Program-made: the position numbers and the translations under genes
Part shown: positions 45,693-54,642 of the stretch, piece after piece
How positions within the stretch are numbered: the first letter of the stretch is position 1
Layout: every line of letters starts with the position of its first letter
The notes under the pieces: generated by a model
Told to the model about the DNA's origin: nothing
Databases searched by the model: none
The model's input: only the letters and a program-made list of their open reading frames with translations
NCBI RefSeq assembly: GCF_900115665.1
Contig: NZ_FOXH01000003.1
Location: 482,350-546,349, forward strand
Direction of reading: 5' to 3'
Source: Pseudarcicella hirudinis
Lineage (GTDB): Bacteria; Bacteroidota; Bacteroidia; Cytophagales; Spirosomataceae
DNA: 64,000 nucleotides

Positions 45693-45855
45693 TTATAGCC
45701 GATATTCAGGAAAAAGGAAATTTAAAATGACCATTTTCTGAAGTTTGAGTACATAATCATCGATTTGAATTTAAAAATTAAAGAGATCTCATAAAATAAA
45801 AATAGCGTCTGGTGGCATCACATCTTGATGTTGGGGCTGCAATCTAATTGAAACA

Positions 45856-46926
45856 ATGAAAAAACACATCTTAGTAGTTCCTGGAGACGGTATCGGTCAG
45901 GAAGTAACAACCGTCGGAAAAAAAGTTCTTGAGAAAATTGCCGAAAAATTCGGACATGAATTTACTTACGATGAAGGTTTGATCGGTCACGTAGCGATTG
46001 AAGCAACAGGAGAACCACTTCCTGAAGAAACTTTGGTAAAAATGCGTGCTTCTGATGCCATCCTTTTCGGAGCAGTAGGACATGCTAAATATGACAACGA
46101 TCCTCATGCAAAAGTAAGACCGGAACAAGGTTTGTTGAAAATGCGTAAGGAATTGGGGTTATATGCAAACCTTCGTCCGATCAAATTGTTTGATGAGTTG
46201 CTTGAAGCATCCAGTATCAAACCTGAAATCCTGAAAGGAGCTGATATCTTATTTTTCCGTGAATTGACAGGAGACGTTTATTTCGGTAAAAGAGAAAGAA
46301 TTGAAGAAGGAAACACGGCTTATGACACCATGATTTACAGCAAATATGAAGTAGAACGTATTGCCCGTAAAGCATTTGATGCTGCAATGACCCGTGGTAA
46401 AAAACTAATGTCTGTTGACAAAGCGAACGTGCTTGAATCAAGCCGTTTGTGGAGAGAAACTGTTTTGGAAGTAGCTAAAGATTATCCTGAAGTAGAATTG
46501 GAACACCAGTTTGTAGATGCGGCGGCAATGCTCCTTATCAAAGATCCGAAGAAATTTGATGTGGTAGTAACAGGAAACCTTTTCGGAGATATCCTTACCG
46601 ATGAGGCTTCTCAGATTGCAGGTTCAATGGGTATGCTTGCTTCTGCTTCTGTGGGTGACAGTACAGGTGTTTATGAGCCGATTCACGGTTCTGCACATGA
46701 TATTACCGGAAAAGGAATCGCTAATCCATTAGCTTCAGTTTTATCGGCGGCTTTATTACTTGATATTTCATTCGGACTAAAAGCTGAATCTGAGGCGGTT
46801 ATTAATGCAGTAGATCAGGTATTAAAAGCCGGATACAGAACGGGTGATATTGCAACCAAAGACACTCCAAAAGATATGATTCTTGGAACAGTGGCAATGG
46901 GAGAGCAGATTTTAAGCAGATTGTAA
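45856..46926 (+). CDS. leuB: 3-isopropylmalate dehydrogenase
   Basis: 356 residues, isocitrate/isopropylmalate dehydrogenase family. Motifs are VVPGDGIGQEV at the N-terminus, LLKMRKELGLYANLRPIK, RELTGDVYFG, VDKANVLESSRLWRE, the metal-binding NLFGDILTDEASQIAGSMGMLASAS and the cofactor block EPIHGSAHDITGKGIANP. Oxidative decarboxylation with NAD+ gives 2-oxoisocaproate, or 2-oxobutyrate from 3-methylmalate in the citramalate route. It begins 163 bases after cimA and ends with an intrinsic terminator, closing this leu block. Confidence 0.96.
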   Translation: MKKHILVVPGDGIGQEVTTVGKKVLEKIAEKFGHEFTYDEGLIGHVAIEATGEPLPEETLVKMRASDAILFGAVGHAKYDNDPHAKVRPEQGLLKMRKELGLYANLRPIKLFDELLEASSIKPEILKGADILFFRELTGDVYFGKRERIEEGNTAYDTMIYSKYEVERIARKAFDAAMTRGKKLMSVDKANVLESSRLWRETVLEVAKDYPEVELEHQFVDAAAMLLIKDPKKFDVVVTGNLFGDILTDEASQIAGSMGMLASASVGDSTGVYEPIHGSAHDITGKGIANPLASVLSAALLLDISFGLKAESEAVINAVDQVLKAGYRTGDIATKDTPKDMILGTVAMGEQILSRL

Positions 46927-46944
46927 TTTCCCAAAAGTATATTC

Positions 46945-46978
46945 AAGCCTCCCTGAATTTTTCAGGGGGCTTTTTTAT
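46945..46978 (+). terminator. Intrinsic terminator after leuB
   Basis: AAGCCTCCCTGA (46945-46956) pairs with TCAGGGGGCTT, with one bulge, followed by six or more T. It separates leuC-leuB from the acyltransferase gene. Confidence 0.82.
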
Positions 46979-47035
46979 TTATAGCTTAATAAGTTATTTT
47001 TGTTCTGAACCTTTTGTTTAAACAGTCAATCTTTC

Positions 47036-48133
47036 ATGAATCTTACCCATAAAAACCGAAATCAGGCTATTGATTTTTTAAGAGGTGTTGCAGTTGCATT
47101 AACGATATTCAGACATTTCGGGGTTAACCTTTTTCTATATAAAATTGGCTGGGTAGGGGTTGATTTATTCTTTGTACTAAGTGGTTTTCTGGTTTCAGGA
47201 CTACTTTTCGGAGAATATAAAAAGACCGGAGGAATTGATTTTCCCCGTTTCTTTGTCAGAAGAGGATTGAAAATTTACCCTTTATTTTACCTTATCATTC
47301 TGGTTTATCTGATTCAGGTCAAACTTGATCCGGTTTTAAAAGTAGATTTCGGACAAATAAAAGCAGAGGCGTTGTTTTATAAAAATTACGTAGGAGGAAA
47401 CCCTTTCTGGATCCATACCTGGTCGATTGACATAGAAGAACACTTTTATCTTTTCCTTCCTTTGCTGTTAATTACATTGGTTTTTCTCAATAAATCAGGG
47501 AAAACGCCCTTTTCGGCCATCCCTTATATTTTTGTCATTATTGCACTCACCTGTTTAAGCCTTAGAATTTATACTACTTTAACCAGGCCATTCGAACATC
47601 ATACAAATGTATCTCCTACGCATTTACGTATAGATTCACTGTTCTTTGGTACGTTTCTTTCATATTTTTATCATTTTCACCGGGAAAGGCTTTTCGGATT
47701 TATTCAGAAGAATAAGGCATTCCTAAGAATTGCCAGCCTGATTTTTCTGTTGCCTTGTGCCATTTTTTGGGATAATGACCCGAATATGACTACCTGGGGG
47801 TTCTCTTCTTTGTATTTAGGTTTCGGAGGGATTATCATACTGAGTATTTTTTCCGATGAAAATTTTCCTGCCCCGATCAAAAGAATCTATTCTGCCACCG
47901 CTTCCATGGGTTTTTATTCATACGCCATTTACATTATTCACTGGCCTGTTTACTGGTGGTTTGTATTACCACATTCAGATTATCTGGATGCGAATTATCC
48001 GGTTAAACTGGCTGCATTTTTTGTGTATTTCGCCGCGACAATATTTATAGGAATCATTTTATCAAAAACGATCGAAATTCCGTTTTTATCTTTGAGAGAC
48101 AAGTTGTTTCCAAGTAAATCTAAAGCATTTTAA
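47036..48133 (+). CDS. Acyltransferase-3 family membrane protein (OafA/YrhL-like)
   Basis: 365 residues with about ten membrane helices. The family motifs are IDFLRGVAVALTIFRHFGVN (catalytic-type His in the first helix), GWVGVDLFFVLSGFLVSGLLFGEY and the conserved FFVRRGLKIYPLFY and WSIDIEEHFYLFLPLL. Such proteins O-acetylate or otherwise acylate sugars of surface polysaccharides. It lies between leuB and leuA, cut off from leuB by a terminator, and has no metabolic link to leucine synthesis. Confidence 0.9.
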   Translation: MNLTHKNRNQAIDFLRGVAVALTIFRHFGVNLFLYKIGWVGVDLFFVLSGFLVSGLLFGEYKKTGGIDFPRFFVRRGLKIYPLFYLIILVYLIQVKLDPVLKVDFGQIKAEALFYKNYVGGNPFWIHTWSIDIEEHFYLFLPLLLITLVFLNKSGKTPFSAIPYIFVIIALTCLSLRIYTTLTRPFEHHTNVSPTHLRIDSLFFGTFLSYFYHFHRERLFGFIQKNKAFLRIASLIFLLPCAIFWDNDPNMTTWGFSSLYLGFGGIIILSIFSDENFPAPIKRIYSATASMGFYSYAIYIIHWPVYWWFVLPHSDYLDANYPVKLAAFFVYFAATIFIGIILSKTIEIPFLSLRDKLFPSKSKAF

Positions 48134-48456
48134 GAATAGGATAGATTTTACTAAATTAATAGGAGGTTTCCCCAATATTAAACCTCAAACATCTTATCGG
48201 TCGTTCAATCGTATATGATTTCAGATTGATTATAGAAAAACATGCCATAAATTTCAAAAAAAAATAGAACAACTTATTTTGTGGTTTTAGACTATAATTC
48301 TTTTTTGTGTTTGTATTAAAGAAAAATAGTCTGTTTTGGGTGTTTTTTGTGTTGATTTTTAGAATAATAGTCTGCCTGCTGCCTTTCCGACATTTGCTTT
48401 TTCTTTTGTAAGGAGTTAATTTTGAGATAAATAAAATATTAAAATTCAAATTAACC
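48134..48456. other. Region upstream of leuA
   Basis: 323 AT-rich bases. ATAGTCT occurs at 48326-48332 and 48367-48373 (41 bases apart) and inverted as AGACTAT at 48289-48295. I found no leader peptide rich in Leu, no attenuator hairpin and no exact TAnnTTTG box, in contrast to the ilv operon. Confidence 0.45.
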
Positions 48457-49596
48457 ATGAGTCAGAAAATCCAAGTTTTCGATACCACCCTTCGAGATGG
48501 TGAGCAAGTTCCGGGCTGTCAGTTGAACACTGAAGAAAAAGTAACTGTTGCTAAGGAACTTGAAAAACTGGGTGTTGATATTATTGAAGCAGGATTCCCT
48601 ATTTCTTCGCCAGGAGATTTTCGCTCGGTTGAAGCAATATGTAAAGCCGTAACAGAACCAACAGTCTGTGCTTTAACCCGTGCTAAAAAAGAAGATATCG
48701 ACGCTGCTGCTGCTGCCTTGAAGTTTGCGAAGAGACCACGTATTCATACAGGAATCGGGTCATCTGATACGCATATCCATTATAAATTCAATTCTACCCG
48801 TGAGAAAATTCTTGAGCAAGGTGTCTGGGCTGTTGAATATGCGAAAAGTTTTGTAGAAGATGTGGAGTTTTTTGCAGAGGATGCCGGTCGTGCCGACCTT
48901 GTTTTCCTTGCGCAATTGACAGAAGCTGTGATTAATGCCGGAGCTACTGTTGTGAATTTACCTGATACAACGGGGTATCTTTTACCGCATCAGATGTTCC
49001 AGAGAATCAACTATTTATTTGAGAATGTTCCGAATATTCACAAGGCTACGATTTCAATGCATAATCACAATGATTTAGGTTTGGCAACTGCCAATACTAT
49101 TGCAGGGATTCAGGCCGGAGCAAGACAGGTAGAGGTAACAATTAACGGAATTGGCGAAAGAGCCGGAAATACGTCTCTGGAAGAAGTAGCCATGATCCTG
49201 AATGTTCATAAAGATCTGGGATTTGAGACAGGAATCAATCCTCAATACCTTTACCCAACCAGTACATTGGTTTCAAATATGATGGGAATGACTGTACAGG
49301 CCAATAAGGCTATTGTCGGAGCAAATGCGTTTGCACATTCTTCAGGTATTCATCAGGATGGTTTCTTAAAACACTCTGAGAACTATGAAATCATGAAACC
49401 GGAAGATGTGGGAGTTCCTTCATCTGCTATTGTACTGACTTCACGTTCGGGAAGAGCCGCACTTCGTCACCGTTTAAATTTGTTAGGATTTGAGTTTGAA
49501 AAACCTGAATTAGATAAACTTTATACCCGTTTCCTTCTTATGGCTGATGAGCGTAAAATGATTCAGGATGAAGATTTGAAAGAATTAGTAGGTTAG
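48457..49596 (+). CDS. leuA: 2-isopropylmalate synthase, short form without regulatory domain
   Basis: 379 residues. It has [61 protein letters not shown] (metal-binding His pair) and [17 protein letters not shown], and the subdomain with [13 protein letters not shown]. The protein stops at DEDLKELVG, where the ~120-residue LeuA dimer/regulatory domain would begin in full-length enzymes, so leucine feedback inhibition through that domain should be lost. It condenses acetyl-CoA with 2-oxoisovalerate, the first step to leucine. Its own transcription unit, ended by a bidirectional terminator. Confidence 0.93.
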   Translation: MSQKIQVFDTTLRDGEQVPGCQLNTEEKVTVAKELEKLGVDIIEAGFPISSPGDFRSVEAICKAVTEPTVCALTRAKKEDIDAAAAALKFAKRPRIHTGIGSSDTHIHYKFNSTREKILEQGVWAVEYAKSFVEDVEFFAEDAGRADLVFLAQLTEAVINAGATVVNLPDTTGYLLPHQMFQRINYLFENVPNIHKATISMHNHNDLGLATANTIAGIQAGARQVEVTINGIGERAGNTSLEEVAMILNVHKDLGFETGINPQYLYPTSTLVSNMMGMTVQANKAIVGANAFAHSSGIHQDGFLKHSENYEIMKPEDVGVPSSAIVLTSRSGRAALRHRLNLLGFEFEKPELDKLYTRFLLMADERKMIQDEDLKELVG

Positions 49597-49618
49597 TAAA
49601 CCTTACCGGAAATAAAAG

Positions 49619-49660
49619 AAAATGCCATTTAGATCCTCAGAGATTTAAATGGCATTTTTT
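49619..49660. terminator. Bidirectional terminator after leuA
   Basis: Perfect 13-bp stem AAAATGCCATTTA (49619-49631) / TAAATGGCATTTT (49646-49658) followed by T. It serves leuA (+) and the PAP2-type gene (-). Confidence 0.82.
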
Positions 49661-49679
49661 ATATGTTTTATCTCAGCTT

Positions 49680-50363
49680 TTATGGCATGAGCTTTGAACC
49701 ATGAATTTTTTTGGCGATGAAATAAGCAAAAGGTGTAAAGAATAAGGCTCCGATGACATCGATCGTGTAATGCACATGCTGCACAAGCAACAGACTTGCC
49801 AGAATTCCGCATAACAAAAAGGCAATTCTTTTCTCCCATTTTCCGGAAAGAAACAGACATACCAGAATCATTGTGGCTGTATGACCTGAGAAAAATAAGT
49901 CTTTTGTTACAGGAACATTGTTGGCATAAATAAACATTTCAGCCAAAGGGTCTCTTAGAAAAACCAGGTCTTTAGGAGCATCAAGTGGAACGAAATAGAT
50001 GCTCAACATCCTGAAAAGCGTTTCAAGATCATATGTAATAGCAAAAAGAAGAAAGTTTTTTGCATTCGGCAATAATCTGATGATCATGTATAAAACCGAC
50101 AGATACATAATCGAAAAAATCGGAAGAGATACATCCAGAGCAGGGATATTATTCAAAACAATATCATTCAGCGCCAGCCCTTGCCTTGATTGCACATAAG
50201 CAAAATAGGCCGGAACTTTCCAGGGAAAAACAGAGAAAGCTAAAATACTCCCAATCAGCTTTATCCTGAAGTCGGCGGACTGCCAGGCATCCATCCAGTT
50301 TTTTTTCATCAACTGAAAGTAACTTTCTTGCGTCTTTTGGGGTTTTATTTCCGTAAGTATCAT
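49680..50363 (-). CDS. PAP2-superfamily protein, sphingomyelin-synthase-like (PAP2_C)
   Basis: 227 residues with about six membrane helices. The C-terminal part has FFSGHTAT (H161) and HVHYTID (H198, D202), the His-His-Asp arrangement of sphingomyelin synthase-type PAP2_C proteins rather than the longer KxxxxxxRP signature of classical PAP2 phosphatases. Family members move a phospho-headgroup onto ceramide or hydrolyse lipid phosphates. As many Bacteroidota make sphingolipids, a role in headgroup transfer is plausible but not proven. Convergent with leuA. Confidence 0.78.
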   Translation of the reverse strand: MILTEIKPQKTQESYFQLMKKNWMDAWQSADFRIKLIGSILAFSVFPWKVPAYFAYVQSRQGLALNDIVLNNIPALDVSLPIFSIMYLSVLYMIIRLLPNAKNFLLFAITYDLETLFRMLSIYFVPLDAPKDLVFLRDPLAEMFIYANNVPVTKDLFFSGHTATMILVCLFLSGKWEKRIAFLLCGILASLLLVQHVHYTIDVIGALFFTPFAYFIAKKIHGSKLMP

Positions 50364-50584
50364 TATAATGTTGGTGTCTGTCAGATAGATTGCAAATAAA
50401 ATGTATTCTGAGGATTAACTTTGAACCAAAAGTTCAACGTCTCATGAAGAAACCTGAAAATAGATCAATTCCACTTTATAGGTTCAGGATAATTTTCAGA
50501 AAATCCACTTATTCAATAAATCTAAACAAGTATCTGTAATTAATAAAGTCTGCAAAATTACTCAACTTTTAATTGTTCCTTAAC

Positions 50585-51256
50585 ATGAATACCAAAATTA
50601 AAATCTTAGCTCTTGGAATATTTACATTATTGTCGAATATTTCGTGTGGGCAAAAAGCTAATAATCAAAAAGATAGTAAAAAAATGAATCAAGAAAAAGT
50701 CAATTTGGACGGAGCCGAAGTAATTACTTTCGGTGCAGGGTGTTTTTGGTGCGTTGAAGCTGTTTTTCAACAATTGGACGGAGTGCTTAAAGTGGAATCA
50801 GGTTATTCCGGCGGGACGGTTAAAAACCCTAGCTACCGGGAAGTTTGTACCGGGCAGACAGGTCATGCCGAAGTTTGTCAGATTACTTATGATCCTAAAA
50901 AAATCTCTTTTGAGGAATTACTGGAGGTTTTCTGGAAAACCCATGATCCAACTACGCTTAACCGTCAGGGTGCTGATTCCGGAACGCAATACCGTTCCGC
51001 CATCTTTTACCACAATGAAGAACAGAAAAAACAAGCTGAGGAATGGAAGGCTAAATTGAATGCTGAAAGGGTTTTTCCAAATCCGATAGTGACAGAAATA
51101 ACGGCTTTTACCAATTTCTATCCTGCTGAGGATTATCACAAAGACTACTATTTGTTGAATGGCCACGAACCATATTGCCAGATTGTGATAAAACCGAAAC
51201 TAGACAAGTTTCATAAAGCCTTTAAGGAAAAATTGAAAAAAGAGTATGCTAATTAA
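50585..51256 (+). CDS. msrA: Peptide methionine-(S)-sulfoxide reductase, lipoprotein form
   Basis: 223 residues from ATG 50585 (an upstream TTG adds four). An N-terminal signal with lipobox LSNISC (lipidated Cys21) and a short Lys/Asn linker precede the MsrA domain. Catalytic Cys53 lies in GAGCFWC, with SGYSGG, TGHAEVCQITYDP, FWKTHDPTTLNRQG.D.GTQYRS and a C-terminal Cys in HEPYCQ. It repairs methionine-S-sulfoxide in envelope proteins and needs a periplasmic reductant. No MsrB domain is fused. Convergent with lptD across a long hairpin. Confidence 0.93.
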   Translation: MNTKIKILALGIFTLLSNISCGQKANNQKDSKKMNQEKVNLDGAEVITFGAGCFWCVEAVFQQLDGVLKVESGYSGGTVKNPSYREVCTGQTGHAEVCQITYDPKKISFEELLEVFWKTHDPTTLNRQGADSGTQYRSAIFYHNEEQKKQAEEWKAKLNAERVFPNPIVTEITAFTNFYPAEDYHKDYYLLNGHEPYCQIVIKPKLDKFHKAFKEKLKKEYAN

Positions 51257-51282
51257 AGGTATTTAGGTTGCAGTTTCATACA

Positions 51283-51340
51283 CAAGCCTTTAAGGTAAAA
51301 GACAAGAGTGTTCGTCTTTTATCTTAAAGGCTTGTTTTTG
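51283..51340. terminator. Long bidirectional terminator hairpin
   Basis: A 21-bp stem, 51283-51303 against 51314-51334, with one G-U or A-C pair and a 10-base loop, then TTTTTG. It separates msrA (+) from lptD (-). Confidence 0.85.
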
Positions 51341-51351
51341 TTTGCTGAAAT

Positions 51352-54231
51352 TTAGAAACCACCTCTGTCGTAAAAACTGTTTCTCCGGCTTAGTTTTAAC
51401 TCTTGCAGAAGTGAAGATTTAACTCTGAGATCAAATGAATAGTTACTGACCCTTCCATAAAGCGGGTTTGCTACAGGGGTCCAGTTGAAATTCATTTCCC
51501 AGCAATGCAAATCTCTGTGTACAGTTAGGTTTGTATATGTCAGACCTGAATTCTTAAAGTCGAAACCTGAACTTACTGAAAATTTCCATTTCTCTGTAAT
51601 ACTCAAATCTCCCTGAAAAGTCATACCACTGATGGTCTCTGGTGTTGCCAAACCGTTTTTGTTTAAACTGAACTGATAGCTGAAATTAAAACTCCAGGGT
51701 ACATTCCAATCTACATAATCATTAATATTCTTATTAATTTGCTTCAGCTGGCCTTCCGTACCGTTTTTGCTTTCTTTTGGTTTATCTGCTCCGTGAGGAG
51801 AAAAACGACGTCCGAGCGAGAAGTTGAAATTCTGTAAACGGGCAAGGCCTTGTCCTTTAGAGAACATAAATTCGTTTACACGTCTTCCAACTTTCGGATA
51901 CAAAGGATCCTGAACAAATAAATAAGGATCAAGAGAACCTCCCAGGTTGATGTCAAATTTTTGTACCCTTGAATTAGCGGTAAAGCTAAGATTCGAAAGA
52001 TTATATTCCTGGGCGATAAGGTTATAACTTCCCGAGATACCGAAGTTATCGATAAGTGTGATTTTCTGTGATTCTTTGGCTGCAGTATCAGATTTGGACT
52101 TTACTTTAGCTTCCAGGGTGTTATTAATACCGAATCCTATGCTTCCTGAGGCTGCCCCGTAAAGAGAAGCGGTTTTGGTAGGGTCGAAGATAGAAACTCT
52201 TCGGATGTCTCCGCTTGTTATCGGCTTGCCGTCCTTGTCGAGGAAGTAATTCCCTTTAGAATCAAGAGTTACCCTGCTACTGTTATTGATTCTGACATTC
52301 TGATAGTATTGTTCTGTATAATCCGGTGTGTAACTAAAGCTGATAGAAGGCACCATCGTATGTCTGATTCCTTGCAGTCTTCCCTTGGTGAAACGCATCG
52401 TACCATATAAACGGGTGTTCATACTGGCAGAAAATGATAATTGATAGGGGGTTTTGAATGCTGGCCCGATGGTATCAATTTTTACTGCGGAATCGGCTTT
52501 AACATAAGAATACTTGTATTCTCTGGTGTACACATTTCCGGAAAGACTCATTCCGGGAGTAAGGTTAATGTATTTGGTTAATTTAATATTAGGTAATGAA
52601 ATAGGGATATCGTATTTCAATGTTGAAATAGCATTGTCTTTAATCTTATTAAAATCTGATGTTATAACCGTTGTTTTTGAATTCGTCTGATTGCGGTCAG
52701 TAATAGTGGTAGTTGTCAGAATATCTCCTGGCCTTACAATAGAAGAAGCGTCTGTGCCTTTGGTATAAACCGGAAAGTCAAAAGGATTAGTGGCATTGGC
52801 AATCACGTTTGTGACACTCACAGAACCGTTAAAGTTAAGCCCGAATCTGAATTGATCTATAAACCGTTCCTGAACAGCATTCTTTTTCTTGAAAGGCTGG
52901 AACTGGTTTAATCCGAAGTTAAAATCGGTGCCAGCATCAAATACCTTTGTAGTAGTATTCTGGTTTACCCTTAAACTAATCCCGGTTCTGATAGTCTGGC
53001 CAAAGTTTTTGGTGTATTGAACCGATGAACTGGCTGTATTGGAAATATAATTCTGGGTATTGTAAGAGTTATTTTGGTTATAACTGTTTGACGCAATATT
53101 TACTGAAGCGGAGAAGCTGGAATTTCCTCTGCTTTGTGGTGAGTGCGCCCATTGCAAAGAGAAATCCTGTCTGGTCTGCGGGGTAATTTCACTGCCATTT
53201 GAGTTATTGGTAAAGGCAAGATTGAAATTACCTGCATAACGATAACGTCGTACATACTGAGAATTTACACCAAGTCCCCAGCCTCCTTTAGAATAGATTT
53301 GTCCGGTAAATCTGACACCTATGTTTGGACTGGCAGCCCAGTAGTATCCGCCATCTCTCAGGTAAAAACCCCTTCCTGTAGGTTCTTCACCGTATGTCGG
53401 AACAATAATACCGGATTTCCCGGATTCTTTGGGTTGTGAATAAGGGAAAAAACCAAAAGGTAAGGGAAGGGGAATCGGAATTTGATTGAGCTCAAACCTG
53501 AAAGGTCCGGAAACAATCTCTTTTTTGCCCACCACCTTAATTCTGGAAGCCCTTATACTAAAATGAGGATGTAATAAATTACAGGTTGTATAAACAGCAT
53601 CACTGATATACAAATTGTCTTCATCATCCTTTTTTACTTTTCCTCCATGAATAAAACCATCACCCTGTTTGGTAATAATGGTCTGAATAATAGCCTTTTT
53701 AGATTTGAAATTATACCTTATTTCTTCAGAATCATATTTATCACTTCCCTGCGTAAAAACTGGTTTACCTTTTGCTCTGACTTTAGAAGAATCTCTTGTA
53801 CCTCTGGCATAAACCTCATTTTTATCCCAGTTAAGCTGAATATAATCTGCCTGTAGGGAGATATCGCCGTATTTTACAGTGGCGTCACCATATAGATAAA
53901 CAATTTGCTTTTCAGTATCCATAATAGTGGAATCTGAAGCGGAATAGGTAACGGTAGTTTGAAGTCCTTCTTCTTTCTTTAGTGAGTCAGTGGCAGCTTT
54001 GCTGAGAGAGTCTTTACCAGACCTAATCGTGTCCGTTAAAACTCTGGTATTAATTGTACTCGTTTTAGTGGCAGCCTGTTTAGTTTTAGCGTTGGGAGAA
54101 CTTATTTTTTCACCTTTCAACAGACGCTGAGCCTGCGACTCATGAGTCGAAAGAATCAACACCATTAATGCAAGGATTGCTCCGGTAATATAGATATTTA
54201 ACTTCAATGCTTTCAGAATAAATGGAATCAA
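51352..54231 (-). CDS. lptD: LPS assembly outer membrane protein LptD
   Basis: 959 residues. Signal sequence, then a Ser/Thr/Lys-rich linker (~36-90). An OstA/LptA-like beta-jellyroll follows (~95-230: QIVYLYGDATVKYGDISLQADYIQLNWDKN, GKPVFTQGSDKYDSEEIRYNFKSKKA), and a large beta-barrel reaches to the C-terminus. The barrel has the proline-rich hinge IPIPLPLPFGFFPY and SGIIVPTYGE typical of LptD. It inserts lipopolysaccharide into the outer leaflet with the lipoprotein LptE, which is not seen nearby. Longer than E. coli LptD (~780), as usual in Bacteroidota. Divergent from the amidase gene. Confidence 0.9.
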   Translation of the reverse strand: MIPFILKALKLNIYITGAILALMVLILSTHESQAQRLLKGEKISSPNAKTKQAATKTSTINTRVLTDTIRSGKDSLSKAATDSLKKEEGLQTTVTYSASDSTIMDTEKQIVYLYGDATVKYGDISLQADYIQLNWDKNEVYARGTRDSSKVRAKGKPVFTQGSDKYDSEEIRYNFKSKKAIIQTIITKQGDGFIHGGKVKKDDEDNLYISDAVYTTCNLLHPHFSIRASRIKVVGKKEIVSGPFRFELNQIPIPLPLPFGFFPYSQPKESGKSGIIVPTYGEEPTGRGFYLRDGGYYWAASPNIGVRFTGQIYSKGGWGLGVNSQYVRRYRYAGNFNLAFTNNSNGSEITPQTRQDFSLQWAHSPQSRGNSSFSASVNIASNSYNQNNSYNTQNYISNTASSSVQYTKNFGQTIRTGISLRVNQNTTTKVFDAGTDFNFGLNQFQPFKKKNAVQERFIDQFRFGLNFNGSVSVTNVIANATNPFDFPVYTKGTDASSIVRPGDILTTTTITDRNQTNSKTTVITSDFNKIKDNAISTLKYDIPISLPNIKLTKYINLTPGMSLSGNVYTREYKYSYVKADSAVKIDTIGPAFKTPYQLSFSASMNTRLYGTMRFTKGRLQGIRHTMVPSISFSYTPDYTEQYYQNVRINNSSRVTLDSKGNYFLDKDGKPITSGDIRRVSIFDPTKTASLYGAASGSIGFGINNTLEAKVKSKSDTAAKESQKITLIDNFGISGSYNLIAQEYNLSNLSFTANSRVQKFDINLGGSLDPYLFVQDPLYPKVGRRVNEFMFSKGQGLARLQNFNFSLGRRFSPHGADKPKESKNGTEGQLKQINKNINDYVDWNVPWSFNFSYQFSLNKNGLATPETISGMTFQGDLSITEKWKFSVSSGFDFKNSGLTYTNLTVHRDLHCWEMNFNWTPVANPLYGRVSNYSFDLRVKSSLLQELKLSRRNSFYDRGGF

Positions 54232-54642
54232 AGGAAAGTTTTTAAAATTGATATTACATCAGATTATCTGAACAGAATAGTTGCCGGATCTGGAAGGTTA
54301 AATGGATAGATTAAGCCAAATGTTTGATTATCAAAATACTGCTTTGATAATTTCTGACCGGAAAAATACCGAAATACTCCGAAAAATTAAATTCAGATTT
54401 GTTTTCAAAAGTATTTTAAATTTGTCTTATCTTAAAAAATATTTAACTTCTGATGTTTCCAACCGCTATTATTTACCGAAATTAACTTAAAAATAGATAG
54501 TAATCAGATTAAAAGACAGTTCTATTTTGGGAAGTCATTTTTTCAGTTGTCTTAAAAAAATTATATTTGCCTGTTGAAATTGGTAATATCAATACAAAAT
54601 TACTTGATTGCACGTTTCTTAAACGAATCTCGAAAGAAAATA
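54232..54642. other. Intergenic region between lptD and the amidase gene
   Basis: 411 AT-rich bases with divergent promoters expected. TATATTTG at 54562-54569 is an exact rightward -7 match for the amidase gene; the nearest TTG (54547-54549) is too close to serve as -33. A 62-codon open frame at 54302-54490 has no supporting feature. Confidence 0.4.

Noticed and set aside
54302..54490. 62-codon open frame between lptD and the amidase gene
   Set aside because: No ribosome site, no motif and an AT-rich composition; the region is better read as a divergent promoter area.
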